Both the position numbers and the translations under genes were made by a program. From NCBI GenBank assembly GCA_013365365.1, contig JABVXU010000343.1, positions 1 to 59,840 on the forward strand: DNA of 59,840 bases, written 5' to 3'. The notes beneath the pieces are model-generated. The model worked only from the letters and a program-made list of their open reading frames with translations, was not told the origin of the DNA and did not search any database. Positions 1 through 16,000 of the stretch are shown here, in pieces. The number at the start of each line of letters is the position of its first letter. The stretch's first letter is position 1. The stretch is from Cruorifilaria tuberocauda. Taxonomy: Eukaryota > Nematoda > Chromadorea > Rhabditida > Onchocercidae.

Positions 1-280
1 TTTATAGGTATGACCGAAAACTTATTACAAATTATAGAATTTATTAGTTTAACGGTTTGAGGGGAATTATTTTATAATTAAAAGACTTAAAGTTTTTATC
101 AATCCTTTCGGATTTTCCGGCAGGAGATGAAATTTCGTCACACAAAACAATTTAATTTTACTTTTTCCTAAGTTACTAATTAATTGATTTGCTGTTAAAT
201 AATGTGTTCAATATGAAATATTACTTTAAAAAAGTGAAAAAGCTTAAAAGTAATTAATGAAATTAGCAAATAATTTGCAG

Positions 281-2636
<2,356 letters not shown>

Positions 2637-3794
2637 CTCATTTTATTCTTTATCATTTTCTCTCTTAATTGATAAAAAATTTTATCGATAAATTTCGAAG
2701 TATTGAAAATATCATATCAGTTCTCCTTATTCTTTAAAAATCTTTGTGTTTTCTAAATATTTATGACATATTTGAGTAATTATTCCGTAATTCTTCAAAG
2801 TAATTATGGAAGAATACTTCTGGTACATAAATAGAAAGCATAGAATTGATGTAAATTTCCTCTTGTTTATATTTATTTATTTATCTTTCTTACTTTCAAC
2901 AACGATTCTACAAAGCATTTCATTAATTGAATTTATTAATGAATGCATGTTAATGTGCAATAACTCATTCATAAGATCTGTTTTTTCCCTGAAGAAAATC
3001 ATGTTTATAATATCAATACAAATGCTTAATTAATTTCAGTATATGTAATTAATCTCATTCTATATTGTTAATAATTAATTGCTCATAATATTGTTCTCAT
3101 GATAAATTAAACATATGAATGTAAATGATAAAAACAAATGGCATTATCAACAATAAATATTAATGATAAAATTGGATAAAGCCAAGTAAGAATTAGAATT
3201 CTATAATTTTATCATTGTGTGAATGATTGAAGTGGTAATGCAATCATAGAAATAGCAAATGAATTTATAATAATAAATAAAAATTCTATAAAATTTTCAT
3301 GATATAGGATTTTTCGATTTATTATTATCTGCATTTTATAATAATTTCTTGTTTCTATCCAAAGATTTGTATCATATTGTTTAATCGATATCTGCATTGA
3401 TAATTATGGAATTTAATAAGAACATCATTAAACATCATTTTTATACGACACTGGTTTAATAAATATCATGAATTTAACTTAATCATTATCTTCTTGTTTT
3501 TTGAAATTTATTGTCAATTATTAAAAAAAACAATCAGTACGAGAATTGTTCAAATGGATCATACTTTTTAATTCGTTCTATCAAATTTCTCATATCACAT
3601 ATTCAACTTATTTTTTTGTTCGAAAAACAACTCACTGTTTTTAAATGAATAGAAACTGTGAGATTTTACAGAGGTCATCTTTCATTTATTACATAAAGTA
3701 ATTAATATATTTATTTTTTGAATTTAACTCATTTATTTATTCATTCAAGTACTTCTCATTTAACATTAATAATAGATATTTAATTACAGGTAAG
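2637..3794. other. Intergenic region between the RSK and serine racemase genes
   Basis: About 1.15 kb of AT-rich sequence between two genes on the same strand. It should contain the RSK 3' UTR and the promoter or trans-splice region of the next gene. The downstream gene has a good acceptor (TTTAATTACAG) six bases before its ATG. An open frame at 2806-3033 has no family resemblance and was not accepted. Confidence 0.6.
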
Positions 3795-6517
3795 ATGTTT
3801 TCATTTGAGGATATTTGCGCAGCTTCAAGTCGTATCAGTAGTACCATTCATGCAACACCTGTGATGACGTCCAACTATATAAATAGTTTATGCGATATGG
3901 AAGTTTATTTCAAATGCGAACATCTTCAAAAAACTGGTTCATTTAAAGCACGTGGAGCATTGAATGCTGTAATCTGCTTTTGTTATACGTAATTAATCAG
4001 CTAATTATACCACTTTCTTTTGTTTCAGTAATAAAACCAGTAATAGTTCTTTTAATTCAGTAACAAAAGTAACAATAATAAAATCTTACAAAGGTAATAC
4101 TTACAAACAAAATCTAGTCGTGGTAATGTGTAAATGATTAATGTCAAAGATACTTATAAGATATAGAACGCTGGCAATATCAAGTTATCAAGTTAGGTTA
4201 AAGATATGCTGGTAAGTTGAATCATGCTAATTGGATGATGAATGAAATAAGGTGTCTTAACGGAGTTCACTGCTTAACTTATCACTTATCAATAGGACTA
4301 TTAAATAAGTAAATAAGTTTCCCCTCAAACTTTGCTTACTTCATTTTGTGATATTCCACACGCGTAAAATAAATGATACATGGTACTTCAATCTTTCAAG
4401 TTTTTAATCTGATATTTTATTGCTAATACTTGTGTCTGACTAAATTGTAAACCAGAAATCATCTCTTATCTTTCATTTCAGGTAAAAATTATTGTTAATG
4501 ATTCGGGAAGGAAACTCCCATCGGTGGTCTGTTATTTTATTTTTAATTTTGTCGGAAAATTTCATTTATTAAATTCTCATCGAGTAATATCCCCATCTTA
4601 TTATCAATTATTTTTGATCGATCTGATCTTTTTTTCAGATTTTATTGCTTCTGAAATTATTTAAATCAAAAATTTCCTGCATTCAGATCACTCATAGCAG
4701 TGGAAATTTTGGACAAGCATTAGCCTGGGCAGCTAAAATTCATAATATTCGATGTGTAGTTGTGGTACCAAACAATGCTCCAACATCAAAACTTAATGCG
4801 ATGAAAGATTATGGGGCTAATATTGTACTGTGTGAACCAAAAGACAGGCTAGAAATTAAATACTTTTAGAGAAAAGAATCGTAAAGAACTAGAAACTTCG
4901 AAAAAAATCATTTAAATCATCAAGCTAATCTTTATTTATCATATTAATTTAATTTTTTATTAACTATAATTGATTTAAAAAAATAATAGTGAAAATTACT
5001 CAGCAAATTCATGATGTCTCTTCTAATTATTACGTTTTTTTTTAATTGAAGGAAAATGGTATGTGATAGGATTCGTGATAATGATAGAGATATTGAAATG
5101 GTTGATTCACATGATGATCATAGAGTGATGGCTGGACAGGTTTCTATTTTGATAAGTGAAAAAAAAGAAATTCGAAGATATTTTTGATTTTTAACATATT
5201 TCATTGTTCTTTCATTGATTTAAAATATATTTAGAAGTTTACCAAAAATAAAAAAATAACATATTTGCCTGCATTCTATGAAATTTTATAACTCATTATA
5301 AATAGATAATTTATTCGATCAGCAATTATTTCAAATTATTTCGATCAGCAAGCTAATCTTTATTTATCATATCAGTTTAATTCAGTGATTGATTCAAATG
5401 ATGCAATTCAAATCTATATCATACTATATTAATGATAATAATAAAGCTTATCAATTTCATAATTTCAGCTTAGTTTTCGATTAAAATGAAGTAAATTTTT
5501 AGAGCATTTATTAAATATTAGAAAAATTTATTTCAAATTTACTTATTTGTAACTTTACATTTCCAAATAATTATTTTAGGGAACAATAGCGATAGAGTTT
5601 CTGAAGGAAGTTCCTGATTTGGATGCTTTATTAGTTCCGGTTGGTGGTGGTGGTCTGTGTTCCGGTATAGTTGTAGCCGCTAAGAAAATTAAACCAAACA
5701 TTAAAGGTTTGTTTATTTTCATAAAGAGTTAGACTGAATTTTTCTCACTGATATCCCTTTATCATTAAACTTCTTAGACATATAAATTCTTTAACTCTGA
5801 TAAATATTTCAGTGTATTGTGTTGAACCGGAAGGAAAAGATTTGCAGCATTCATTGGATTCCTGTAAGAGATTATGGGATTCAAATTCAGAACCGATCGA
5901 TACAATAGCCGATGGAATTCGAGTTTTACGAGTTGGCGAAAAATGTTTCACTCCTATTTATGAAAAATGTGAAAAGAAAGTTCTCACTGTTGTAAGTTTC
6001 ATTATCAAGAGACAGAGAAAGAGAGAAAGAGAGGGAGAGAAAAACAATATCAGTATTTATCTTTTTTACCAAATAATATTTTGAATATTCATTGATGATA
6101 TGATATATTCATTCTAATTCATAATATTTTGATATTATTAAAAATCATGCATAAAAAGAATAAATTTTTAGAATGATAACGAAATTATAAAAGCAATGAA
6201 ATTGGTATATGGTAGAATGAAGGTAATTTATTAAACAAGTATTTTAAAAATAAAAGTTAAATAGTAAAGTAATCCAGTAAATTAAAAATTCTTTGCTACT
6301 ACTAACTCTTTTTTCTGTTTAAAGTTAATAAGAATTAGGACAAAGCTAGAAGATGAATAAATTTCAGCAAGCAATTGAACCGACAGGAGCAGTTTCATTG
6401 GCAGCACTACTCAAATACAAGAATGAATTAGCTACTCAGAGTCTAGAAAAGATAGGTATCTTATTTTGTGGTGGTAATATCGATCTAGAAAGATTATCAT
6501 CTCTTTTCCTAAAATAA
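3795..6517 (+). CDS. Serine racemase-type PLP enzyme (fold type II)
   Basis: Likely interconverts L- and D-serine or eliminates water from serine (serine racemase / serine-threonine dehydratase family). Eight exons join in frame: 3795-3968, 4482-4526, 4687-4847, 5052-5139, 5580-5706, 5813-5991, 6172-6222 and 6368-6517, about 324 residues against about 340 in animal serine racemases. The Schiff-base lysine lies in KTGSFKARGA (about K51). The substrate and cofactor loop is THSSGNFGQAL, the phosphate-binding glycine loop is PVGGGGLCSG, and the C-terminal strand is LFCGGNIDL. The serine of SSGN that acts as the second catalytic base in serine racemase is present, but the usual His after Asn is Phe. 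Exon 3 requires a GC donor. The ATG follows a clear splice acceptor. Which reaction dominates cannot be read from sequence. Confidence 0.9.
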
Positions 6518-7295
6518 AAAATTACTTCAACTCGATGACTCATTTTTTTAGTTCCTCTCATATATTTTACAGTATTGAACATATCATCTGAGATATTTTT
6601 GAATTCTTCGAATATCAATCGATTTCTGATTTTTTACTGATAATTGTGGATACGTGTATTAGCATTCCATTAAGTTACTATAATTATTATTTTGTTCAAG
6701 TATGCAATCGATAATATTATATTTAAATTTCATTTTGTCCTTTAATGAAAGAATGAATGACTATTTCAAGTTATAAACTTTGAAACTCCCGCATTTCTTG
6801 TAATTCCCATAGAATACATTTGAAGTTTTTCCTTAAAAATATTTTCTACGGGAATTATAAGAAATAAAGTTATTTTAAGTATTCTTCCCTGTTCTTATCA
6901 GGGATATTTAGTATATCAAGAACATTTAGTATCGATTCCCATCGGTTTTTTTTTTTAAAAATATAGTACTTAATTTAAAATAAAAAATATTCTTGAAATG
7001 GTATCAAGTATGAAAATGGTACAGAAGGAAAAGCTAACAAATGGACAAACAAATGAAAATAAAATAAAATATTTTATCGTATGCACAATCGCCAATTTCA
7101 CCAAATAACGAAAAAAGACACATTATGAAATAGAACATTGAAAATGAAGATATATTTCGATGTTTTCCCGGTATTTCCCGATATTAACACAAATTTGCTA
7201 CTTTTCCTTACCACTTACTCCATCAACTTTTGATAATATTATCAATAAATTTAAAATTTCATTTGAAAATATGTGAAGAACAACGAGATAACTAT
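6518..7295. other. Convergent intergenic region
   Basis: About 780 bases between the 3' ends of the serine racemase gene (+) and the laminin gene (-). AATAAA overlaps the serine racemase stop codon, and another lies near 6864. Nothing else is recognisable. Confidence 0.6.
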
Positions 7296-10008
7296 TCAAT
7301 TTACAAATGGACAACCATCGGGTAGGACTTTATGTAATTTCTTGGCAATATTGAACGGTACCGGTTTTCCATAAAGTTGTAAATCTTGATAACAACCGAT
7401 CAACGAGAGTATACCAATTTTGGAAGCTGATGTTGCTGCAATAGCAAGGACCATCAATTAATCAAATTAATTCATTTGGTTGATAAATTTAAGTATTTAT
7501 ACTGAATGAGTGCAAAAATTGCTTTTTTTTCTCATTACGATGAAAAAAAAGAAAATGAATTAATGGATGAAAGGAAGCAAACCGGTTACTCCACCAATAT
7601 AAATCGGCAAACTTCGGAAAAATTCTACTGATTTAGAGCTTGTTTTTGACGGTAAACGTTTTCTATGCTGAAATTCACTGCTCTCTTAATTATTTTCATT
7701 CTTAAAAATAATTTTTATGTTGAAAATTTTAAAAGTAAGATTACGTAGGTAACCATACTAATGTAAATAAGAGAAAAATCCAGAAACATACTCCATCAAC
7801 TGTGATGATAATCATATTCGACTGTGATATAGATAGTGTGATATTATGCCAATCGCCATCACATAGATCTTTTTTAAAAATGTGCTTCAGATCACGACGT
7901 TCATGTTTGAGTACGAGTTCAAAAATCAACTGAAATAGTTAATTATTTATCAAAACGATCATAGAGAAATTGCATTTACAAATTATGTAGATAAGTTTGA
8001 AAAGTAAAATAAATTTAATATAAAAGTTCATTTATATAAAGAAAAAGCATTTAGCCATTCCTAAATTATTAGCTAAATCTCACTCATAATTCAGTAATTA
8101 TAGATCCAACGCTTCTTATGAGAAAAAAGGGTATTCATTGATTTTAAATGAAACCGTTTTATGTTTATCATTCTGCTGATAACATTACACGGTGATAAGT
8201 AATTATTTAGAACTTACAATCTTGCATAGTTATTAATATCATAGATATTTTTAAAAAGAAAAATAACCATGCTATTTTTAAGGTAAACAGCAATTCGTGA
8301 ATTTTCTGGATCTTTATTCGTTATCAACCCAAAGATAAAACCATCTTTTACAACAGGTCGAAATTTCACCGCAATATGAATATTTCCGTGCTGTCGAATA
8401 GATTTTAATGATCCTTCAATGAAATAATTTCTAAGATCAATTCCGCTTTTTTATCCATTACAGTTTTGCATGATAAGTGGAAAAGAAATGATCTGACCAT
8501 TTTATCGATCTTATAGTATTTGAAAATAAGAATTAACTGAATCGAATGTCTGAATACGCTATTACCAGAATATTATTATTCAAAAACTCTGATTATCAAT
8601 CTTTTTTGAAGTTAACATACCAAATGTCATATATCCGCCTTCGTGAACGTACGCTGAATTAGAAGGAACGATACACGGTACAACGTGGCGACTCTTTTCG
8701 AATAGGTCATGCTGAATACCATTCACCTCAAAATTTCTGAAACAAGCTTCATGTCAATTAAATACTCTATATATCAAATTAACTTAATACTCACTGTATG
8801 GTAATGTATTCATCATCCAGGTCAAAATTTGATCATGATTTTCGTTAATTTCATTAGTTTATCAATAATAATTTCTTTTTTCAACTAATCTAGAACTCCT
8901 AGTGTATTAATTTCAGACTTTTTGAGAATTATTGTGTCCTTTTTTTGCAAATCTTTCATAAACGCCATGCGTATCATTTTTATTTTTAATTAAAGAAGTC
9001 GAAAAATGATATGAATGATACAATGATGATGAAATTCGTTAACCTGATACATCCAGAAAATGACGGTACTGTTAAATTGAACTGTTTTCGATGTCTTGAA
9101 ATGACTCCACCAATATACATCCGTTTACGCATTACTTTCGGATTTGGCGCATCTTTCAAGTATTGTACCGGATTATGATCCACCTTGAATAAATAGAGCA
9201 AAATGACTTCCGGATGACATAATTCCGCAAACGATATAATAAACAACTTTGTTAGAAATGTTTGCACAAACTATCACTTTACTATCAATACTACAAACTT
9301 GTGAAATATGAAATAAACTAAATCATTCTAATCATTCTAAATAAATTCTAATCTAATCATTCTAAATAAATTCAAAAAAAAGACCTTAAGAAGAATTTCT
9401 TGGCTTCGCTTTAGCATACTAATATTATGCCATTTTCCATCATTTAATTTATTCGACTTATACACCAAAATTTTTGGTTCTTTACGTTCTCGAACCTAAA
9501 ATTCTAATTAACAAAGTAGTTTATTCATTGTTAAACGCTTTATTTCTCTTCTTCATACCTCTCTGATAGTTTAATTAGCTATTAAAGTATTAAAATACTG
9601 AAAATTGAATTATTAAAATATCTATATGGTAAAATTTATACATGAAGTTGCAACAACCCGTTGATCATATTTAAGAAGAAATAACGAGAATAATTGTTGT
9701 AATTTGCCCAAATCCATAAAATTCCGTTTGGTATTATTGTACGGAATGTGAACTCAATTTTGAATCTAAAAATATTTCATATCATATCTGCATCTATTAC
9801 ATTATGATGATAAGATTACTTCAGAATTACAATTAATCATCATATGTCCAGGATTCTTGAATTCAACATCTCAATAAATTAAACTTACTGATTGACATCC
9901 AAATAATTTTCCTCAAAATTTAACTTCGAATGGCTTGCTTCTGCTAGACCAAATCGTGCCGCACCTTCGCCATCATTTTCAGCTAATACATTTGGACCGC
10001 ACTATAAA
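7296..10008 (-). other. Laminin alpha LG4-LG5 domains
   Basis: Part of the laminin alpha gene. LG4 begins near 10003 with CGPNVLAENDGEGAARFGLA and includes RFKIEFTFRT, LVYKSNKLNDGKWHNISM and YIGGVISRHRKQ. LG5 includes DLCDGDWHNITLSISQ and LPIYIGGVTG, and ends LPDGCPFVN before the stop at 7296. The DGxWHxI motif and the closing cysteine are typical LG features. In other laminins this pair binds dystroglycan and heparan sulphate; that role is inferred here. Confidence 0.9.
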
Positions 10009-13000
10009 CTTTTTTCTTTCTTCTTAATTTAAATTTTAACAATTCATGATAAATTTAAGCTATAATTCATTTAGTATTCTGTTAATACCGAAAATTATAT
10101 ATTAAGAAATGATGAAAAGATTTTCTGATTTTATTATTCAATGAATACTTCAAAAATCCAAAAAAAACCTTTGTAGGACCAAAATCTGTTAAAGTGATGA
10201 AATCACTATTATCATTATCATTATCATCGTCTTTTTTTCCCGGCGATTCGATAAGAATTCCGGTAGTGAGAATATCGTTGGAAGTTGTAGCAGTTGTCAT
10301 TATCATCGATGAATCCAGATCATTTAACTCTAATTCTTCCGATTCCTTAATGTTTGCTTCTCTGACATTCACCGAATTTATTTTGGTTGATCCTGTATTT
10401 GACAAATTTATTCAAATAATTTCATGGTAATTCATTTCTTACAATGAAATGATAGTATCAAATGTGACTGAAATAAAATTTTTTCGGTTGAATGAGCTCA
10501 AACTTCTTATTTCACCTTAAAGATTATATCAGTTATCAGTTATTACTGCTAAGAATATATGCAAGAGTTAAAATTAAGTTTAAACAATAGTCGTAAAATA
10601 ATATATGAAATTTGTGAAAGTAGCGAAATGATACTTGCATACTAATTGTTAAAAGATAGAATCAGATAGATATTTCATTTCCTACTTTCTCTTATAGCAT
10701 GCGAAATTATTTACTTCATGTTACTTGATAAAAGAAATGATAAAAAAAGTAATGCATTAAAGAGAAATAAATGAAGCACTTATGCTATCATTCCTATCTA
10801 TCTATCATTCAGTATACTACATCTACATTCTGCTATGATAACTTGAGTGAATTCTCATGCCTTTTGAAATTCCTATTCAAATATTTCCTCCTCTCTTATC
10901 ATTAAATTGATATGGTTTAAATAAAATTGAAAAAAAGTGTTAAGGTGTAAAAATGTTTTACAGCAATGTTAATTGCCTGTACTTATGAAAAACATCGTTA
11001 TCATCATGTCATATCAGTATTGTTTACCATCTGCATAGAGACGTTCCGTCTTAGCGACCAATGTCGGTTCTGTTTGACGCAAAGAAAGTTTCGATGCTTT
11101 CTGATTGAAAGCACTTTGTTCATCTGCTTGCATTGCTTCCATATCGGCTCTTCGTTCTACAGGAAATCAACAAAACTTATAAAGTATACATAAAATATAT
11201 TGGAAATAATTTATGAGCTTATTTTTAGTATTTTAATTTAGTTGTTACAGCCTTACGAGGCATTAAATGAATTGAAATAACAGTAAGACTGAATAATTAC
11301 TTCATCTGAAGCATGAATAAAAATAGAAAAAAGTCAAACCGAGTGAAGTTAACTAGTAAGGTGGCGAACAGTAAACAAAAGCTTTAATTATACTAATTAA
11401 ATTAAATCTTTTGAAACATTCATAAAGATAACACGAAATTACTTTATACTGTAACTTGTAACTATCCTTTTATTTAAATGAAAAAATGGACTGGTTCTGT
11501 ACGAGATCCGAAACAGTGAATCGTGTTTTCAAATAAATGAATGGTGACTGATTCATTGTGTATTATATATAATTAAAAGTTTAATTACCTGATTTTTGTA
11601 ATGAAAAAATTTGCTCCACTGGACAGGTACCAATTAAAGCAATATGCGCTTCCGGTATGATTGGAAGAAGTCTGTAATTAAATTAGTAAGATCAGCGATG
11701 TAAAACTTTTTTTTTTTTTTGAGAATGAAATTCAATCGAATTAAATTTTACATAATACAAGATAAGCCATCCATCACACGTACTGTATATTGATTAATTA
11801 ATTAACTGTATGATTATTCACTGTTGCTTTATCATTTGATTAGAGATTAATGTATAGTGATGCTTTGATATCAGCAATGTTTGATCCTTTTAATCAGTGG
11901 AATGAAAAAAGAGTAAAACTAACTGATAATCAACGAAAATATTCGATACACATCCAATCATAGATTCAGCAAATGGCATTTCATTAGCTGATGGTTTTAT
12001 ACCATCAGGAAATCCACCAATGAATAGTTGTGCTGAAGCACTTCCTATTGTATTCTGTTCACCAAGAGTACCGGAAGCTATTTCTCGATCATCAACTCGA
12101 AGACGTACTCTATATAAAATATTGATTTTATTAATTCTAATCATTTTTCTAACGCCTATACATGTTTATGATAATTTTAATGTAATTTTTAATATACTAC
12201 ATGGTCATTTTTTGGTATAGAGACACTTGCCAATTTCACATTCTTATCAATTATCATTATCAAAACTATAAGAGTATAGATATCATACGGATCGTTTGAT
12301 ATCATACCAGATACGGTAGTCAATTGATTGATATCTTATGCGATACGATAGCTGATATTGTTAGCACTGCATAAGATTATTATTAATTGAACTTGAAGTT
12401 ATTCTAAATCAATATTTTGAAACTAACAATGTTTCGAAGCGGGTAAAGAAAATTGAGTGAAGCTGTCCATCGTTATAAGCCATTTCAGATCTTAGTGTAA
12501 GTACTTTGCTTTTCTGTGATGAATCGGTACCGAGATGTACAACCAAATAGCCACGGTATAAGTAAAATGCCAGGTATCCCTAAGATCGAACCATTCATTA
12601 ATCTCAGAAATCGCTTTTTCTTTAAATGAAAACTGAATTTTCTTTTCAAAAACCAATAAAATTTGATAAAAATATCAAAATAACTTTAAATGATAAAGTT
12701 AAGAAAAGAAAAATGAATAAAAACTAACAGTTCCAAATGAATTTCTAATTTTCCGACGTTTTCTGTATGTTTCCAATTCGCTTGATTGAAACAGTAATGT
12801 CGCATTGGCAGTTTTTGTACGGAATGCAAATCCAAATCTAAAAATTAAGGAAGAAATTGAAAGTTAACATTTTTCATATTATATTTAATTCAGCAATTTA
12901 TTCATTTTCATTATAAATTTCAATTCTTCTATTATTTTAATTAATATTTTTTTCTTGATAAGAAAAAAATTAAGAATTTCAATGAACAATTTGATAAAAA

Positions 13001-16000
13001 TTAACAAACGTGGAATTATTGTTAAGCTGAATTCCTTGAGTGACCAGATAACCTGGACGATTAAAGCCAACCACTCTATCAGTTAGTTTCAATCTTTCAC
13101 CATTTTTAAAAGTACATCCACGTAGCTTACGTTGTGAGCGTATTGGATTGTCAAGATCTAATTCCGCAACCTAGAATTGATGATTATTAACGGTCAAATT
13201 AAATTGTTTTATAACACATGCAAATGCATGATATATCAATTAAAATCAATAATTTGATTGAGAGATCACAAAATATCCTAAAACACAACAAATTGATTAA
13301 GGCGTGCTAATTATTTCCATGATTGAATGCATGCGCCCATACGAATCAAGAGATTACAGGTTATTGATAATAAACAGATAAAAATTAATCTAGAGAATAA
13401 AAAAGATGAAAAAGCACTTGAGAAGGTCGAACTGATTGAATGCAACCGAAGAATCCATGCCACTGGATGTCGAAATCGCGGAAAGGAGCAGTATTGAAGC
13501 CAGGTGGTATGCCACCCACAAAGTGATCATCACCGTTCATATTTAACCTTGCATTTTTACCAGGTATCGTTGCAGAATTACGATCACTTTCGTCATCGAC
13601 CTGAAATTGGAGGCGCCCCAACTACATATTTCTAAAAGTCGTAGTGATTTATTAAAATTGCAACAAATCCTACTGATTGAGCTGTTGATGTAATTATTGA
13701 ACTATTATTGATAAATCGAAAATGATCAGTTAATCATTGCAGTATGTCTAATATCACTTAATCGAGTAACAGAAATTAGCAAAAGGTAGAAACAAACAAA
13801 CCTGCAAGTGTATTTTCTCGTAGTTTCTGATAACACGAACAGTATGCGAACGGCCATCAGCATAAGATGATTTCTTAGATTTAACAACTGCATATGAATC
13901 ATCGCCAAGATTGATCTAAATATCATTCCTTAAATGATTAGAATATGATAATACTGATGCTTCATACCAGTACCGATATTAAATACTGATAGTAGCAAAA
14001 TTAATTACATCCTTATAAATTTTATTGGTTAATGGCTAATTGTTAACTTTTAAAAATAATGAATTAAGATAAACTCTTTCTTTTTTATCCTCTCTGTCTC
14101 TCTCAATTTATTGAGGACTAACGCATTATCAAATGTAATTTACTGAATGGAGATATACAATAAATTCCCTTGTGGAAATTTCTGCTCAAGAACTATAATC
14201 ATATTTGATTATACAATTAATACAACTAATATAAGGTATGTTGATCTGAGACTAATTAGATAAAATTCGAGTAAAAAAATAAATTTGGAAAAAAAGAGAA
14301 ACCTTAAAAAGAACATGTCCATCATGAAGTTCCAAAGAAATGAAATCGCCATTTTCTTGATTACCACGGAAATACAATAAACCATTGGGTGAATAAGCTG
14401 ATAAAATCACTGTTATTTGTGCTCCACTCGGTCGTTCTGTTGACGGAAGATGAATTTGTGCAAAACCATCACTAAAAGATGAATTAGACTAAATTACAAT
14501 TCCATTATATATGGAAAAAGAATAGCTGAATCAATTCTTGAAATAAGAAACTTACCGGAAAAAATAACCGGTAGTTTGACTTTCTGGTGCAGCAAAATCT
14601 CCTTCACAAATTTTACTACTTTCTGCAAATGCCCAAAGTGGTAAAGTTTCACCATCGACAGTAAATTCACCAATGGTACCGAGGAATTTATTAGTTGCTA
14701 GTCCTAATTCTTGTGATAGCTTTCCATCGATACCAAATTCAATTAACGTTTCACCAGGAACGGTATTAAAAATCATGCTATCATCTTCGTCCGCTTGACC
14801 AACCGATACAGTAGTTGGTTCTCCGACTGTTCGTTCACCTTCACCACTTATTGTATGGTGAAGCGCTACAGTTAATGTTACTGAATTACCAAATCTGAAA
14901 AGTAATAGATAAAAATTAAAAGTTATATTTTTCACGAACAGCTAGTTTCGTTAAATTCCATAATTTGTAATACTTACAGTAATAATTAATCGATTCTAGT
15001 AAAATGAAACTGAATAAATTAGTTTGTTTATAAAAAGAAATAGGTTAATCAGTTCACCTTTCCAATACTATGTGATACCAGGCAGTTCGATCACTTGGTG
15101 CGATATAATTGATAGTATGAGTATTGGTAGCCATACGTGTACCAGAACCAATATTCCATTGTACAACAATACGTCGATCTCTTAATTCCATTGCAATATA
15201 TTCCGATTGTTGAGTACGTTTGGTTTTCGTTTTCGTCAAGAATAGCAATGAATCCGGAACATCCCGTAGTGGACGATATTTAATTGTAAATAAATTAGTT
15301 GGTGCTAAATGTGCAGGTGAAATGAAAGCACGACGGCAATTACCGTTTTCATCAGATTTCATCGAAATTCGTATCTTAAATAAATAAACATATTTACCTT
15401 TCGTTTATTTCTATCTTTTCCTTCATTTCCTTTTATTATCAAAATGAATTAAGCACGCAAATATCTAATAAACTTAACAAAACCATACAGAAAAATTGCA
15501 GAAAAATTGAATTACAATGAAAAATATGATATTTACGATAAGAGTAAGAATGTCGACAATGACGTTATCAAGAAGTAAAATTTTACTTACGCGTGATGCC
15601 TTCTCACGTGCTTCTTTTATTTTTTCCTGCAATAATTTGATCTGTTCACCCAGAATACTGATCCGTTTTGAATCACTATCTGTTTGCTTCTTTACTTCAG
15701 AAACTTTTTTCATTGCTTCTTGCGCTCCTTGATTAGCTTTCCGCACTAAATTTAACTCATATATTGTATAGATATATAGTTATTCGTAATTTCTACGTGG
15801 AATCAATAAATCGTTTGTAGTCTGAATCGCCGGAGAATTTTACGACTAAGATATTTTAGTAGCTAATGAAAGCATACAATTAATTTAAAGTGATAAAAAG
15901 TGAAATTCAAAGTGATAAAACCCCAAGTTAAGCTACTTGCAAAAAAGTAATTGAAAATTTTTAAATTCTTTAAGAATGAATTCGTTTACTGCAACATTAG

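Noticed and set aside
2806..3033. 75-codon hydrophobic frame after the RSK gene
   Set aside because: AT-rich frame with no homology signal; most likely RSK 3' flank.
4320..4345. CCCCTCAAACTTTGCTTAC, reminiscent of a reversed spliced-leader (SL1) sequence
   Set aside because: It departs from the SL1 sequence within the first dozen bases and lies in a serine racemase intron; no snRNA-like features follow.
10966..11193. Plus-strand frame with Cys and His inside the laminin gene
   Set aside because: Lies in an intron of the opposite strand, has no splice context or recognisable motif.
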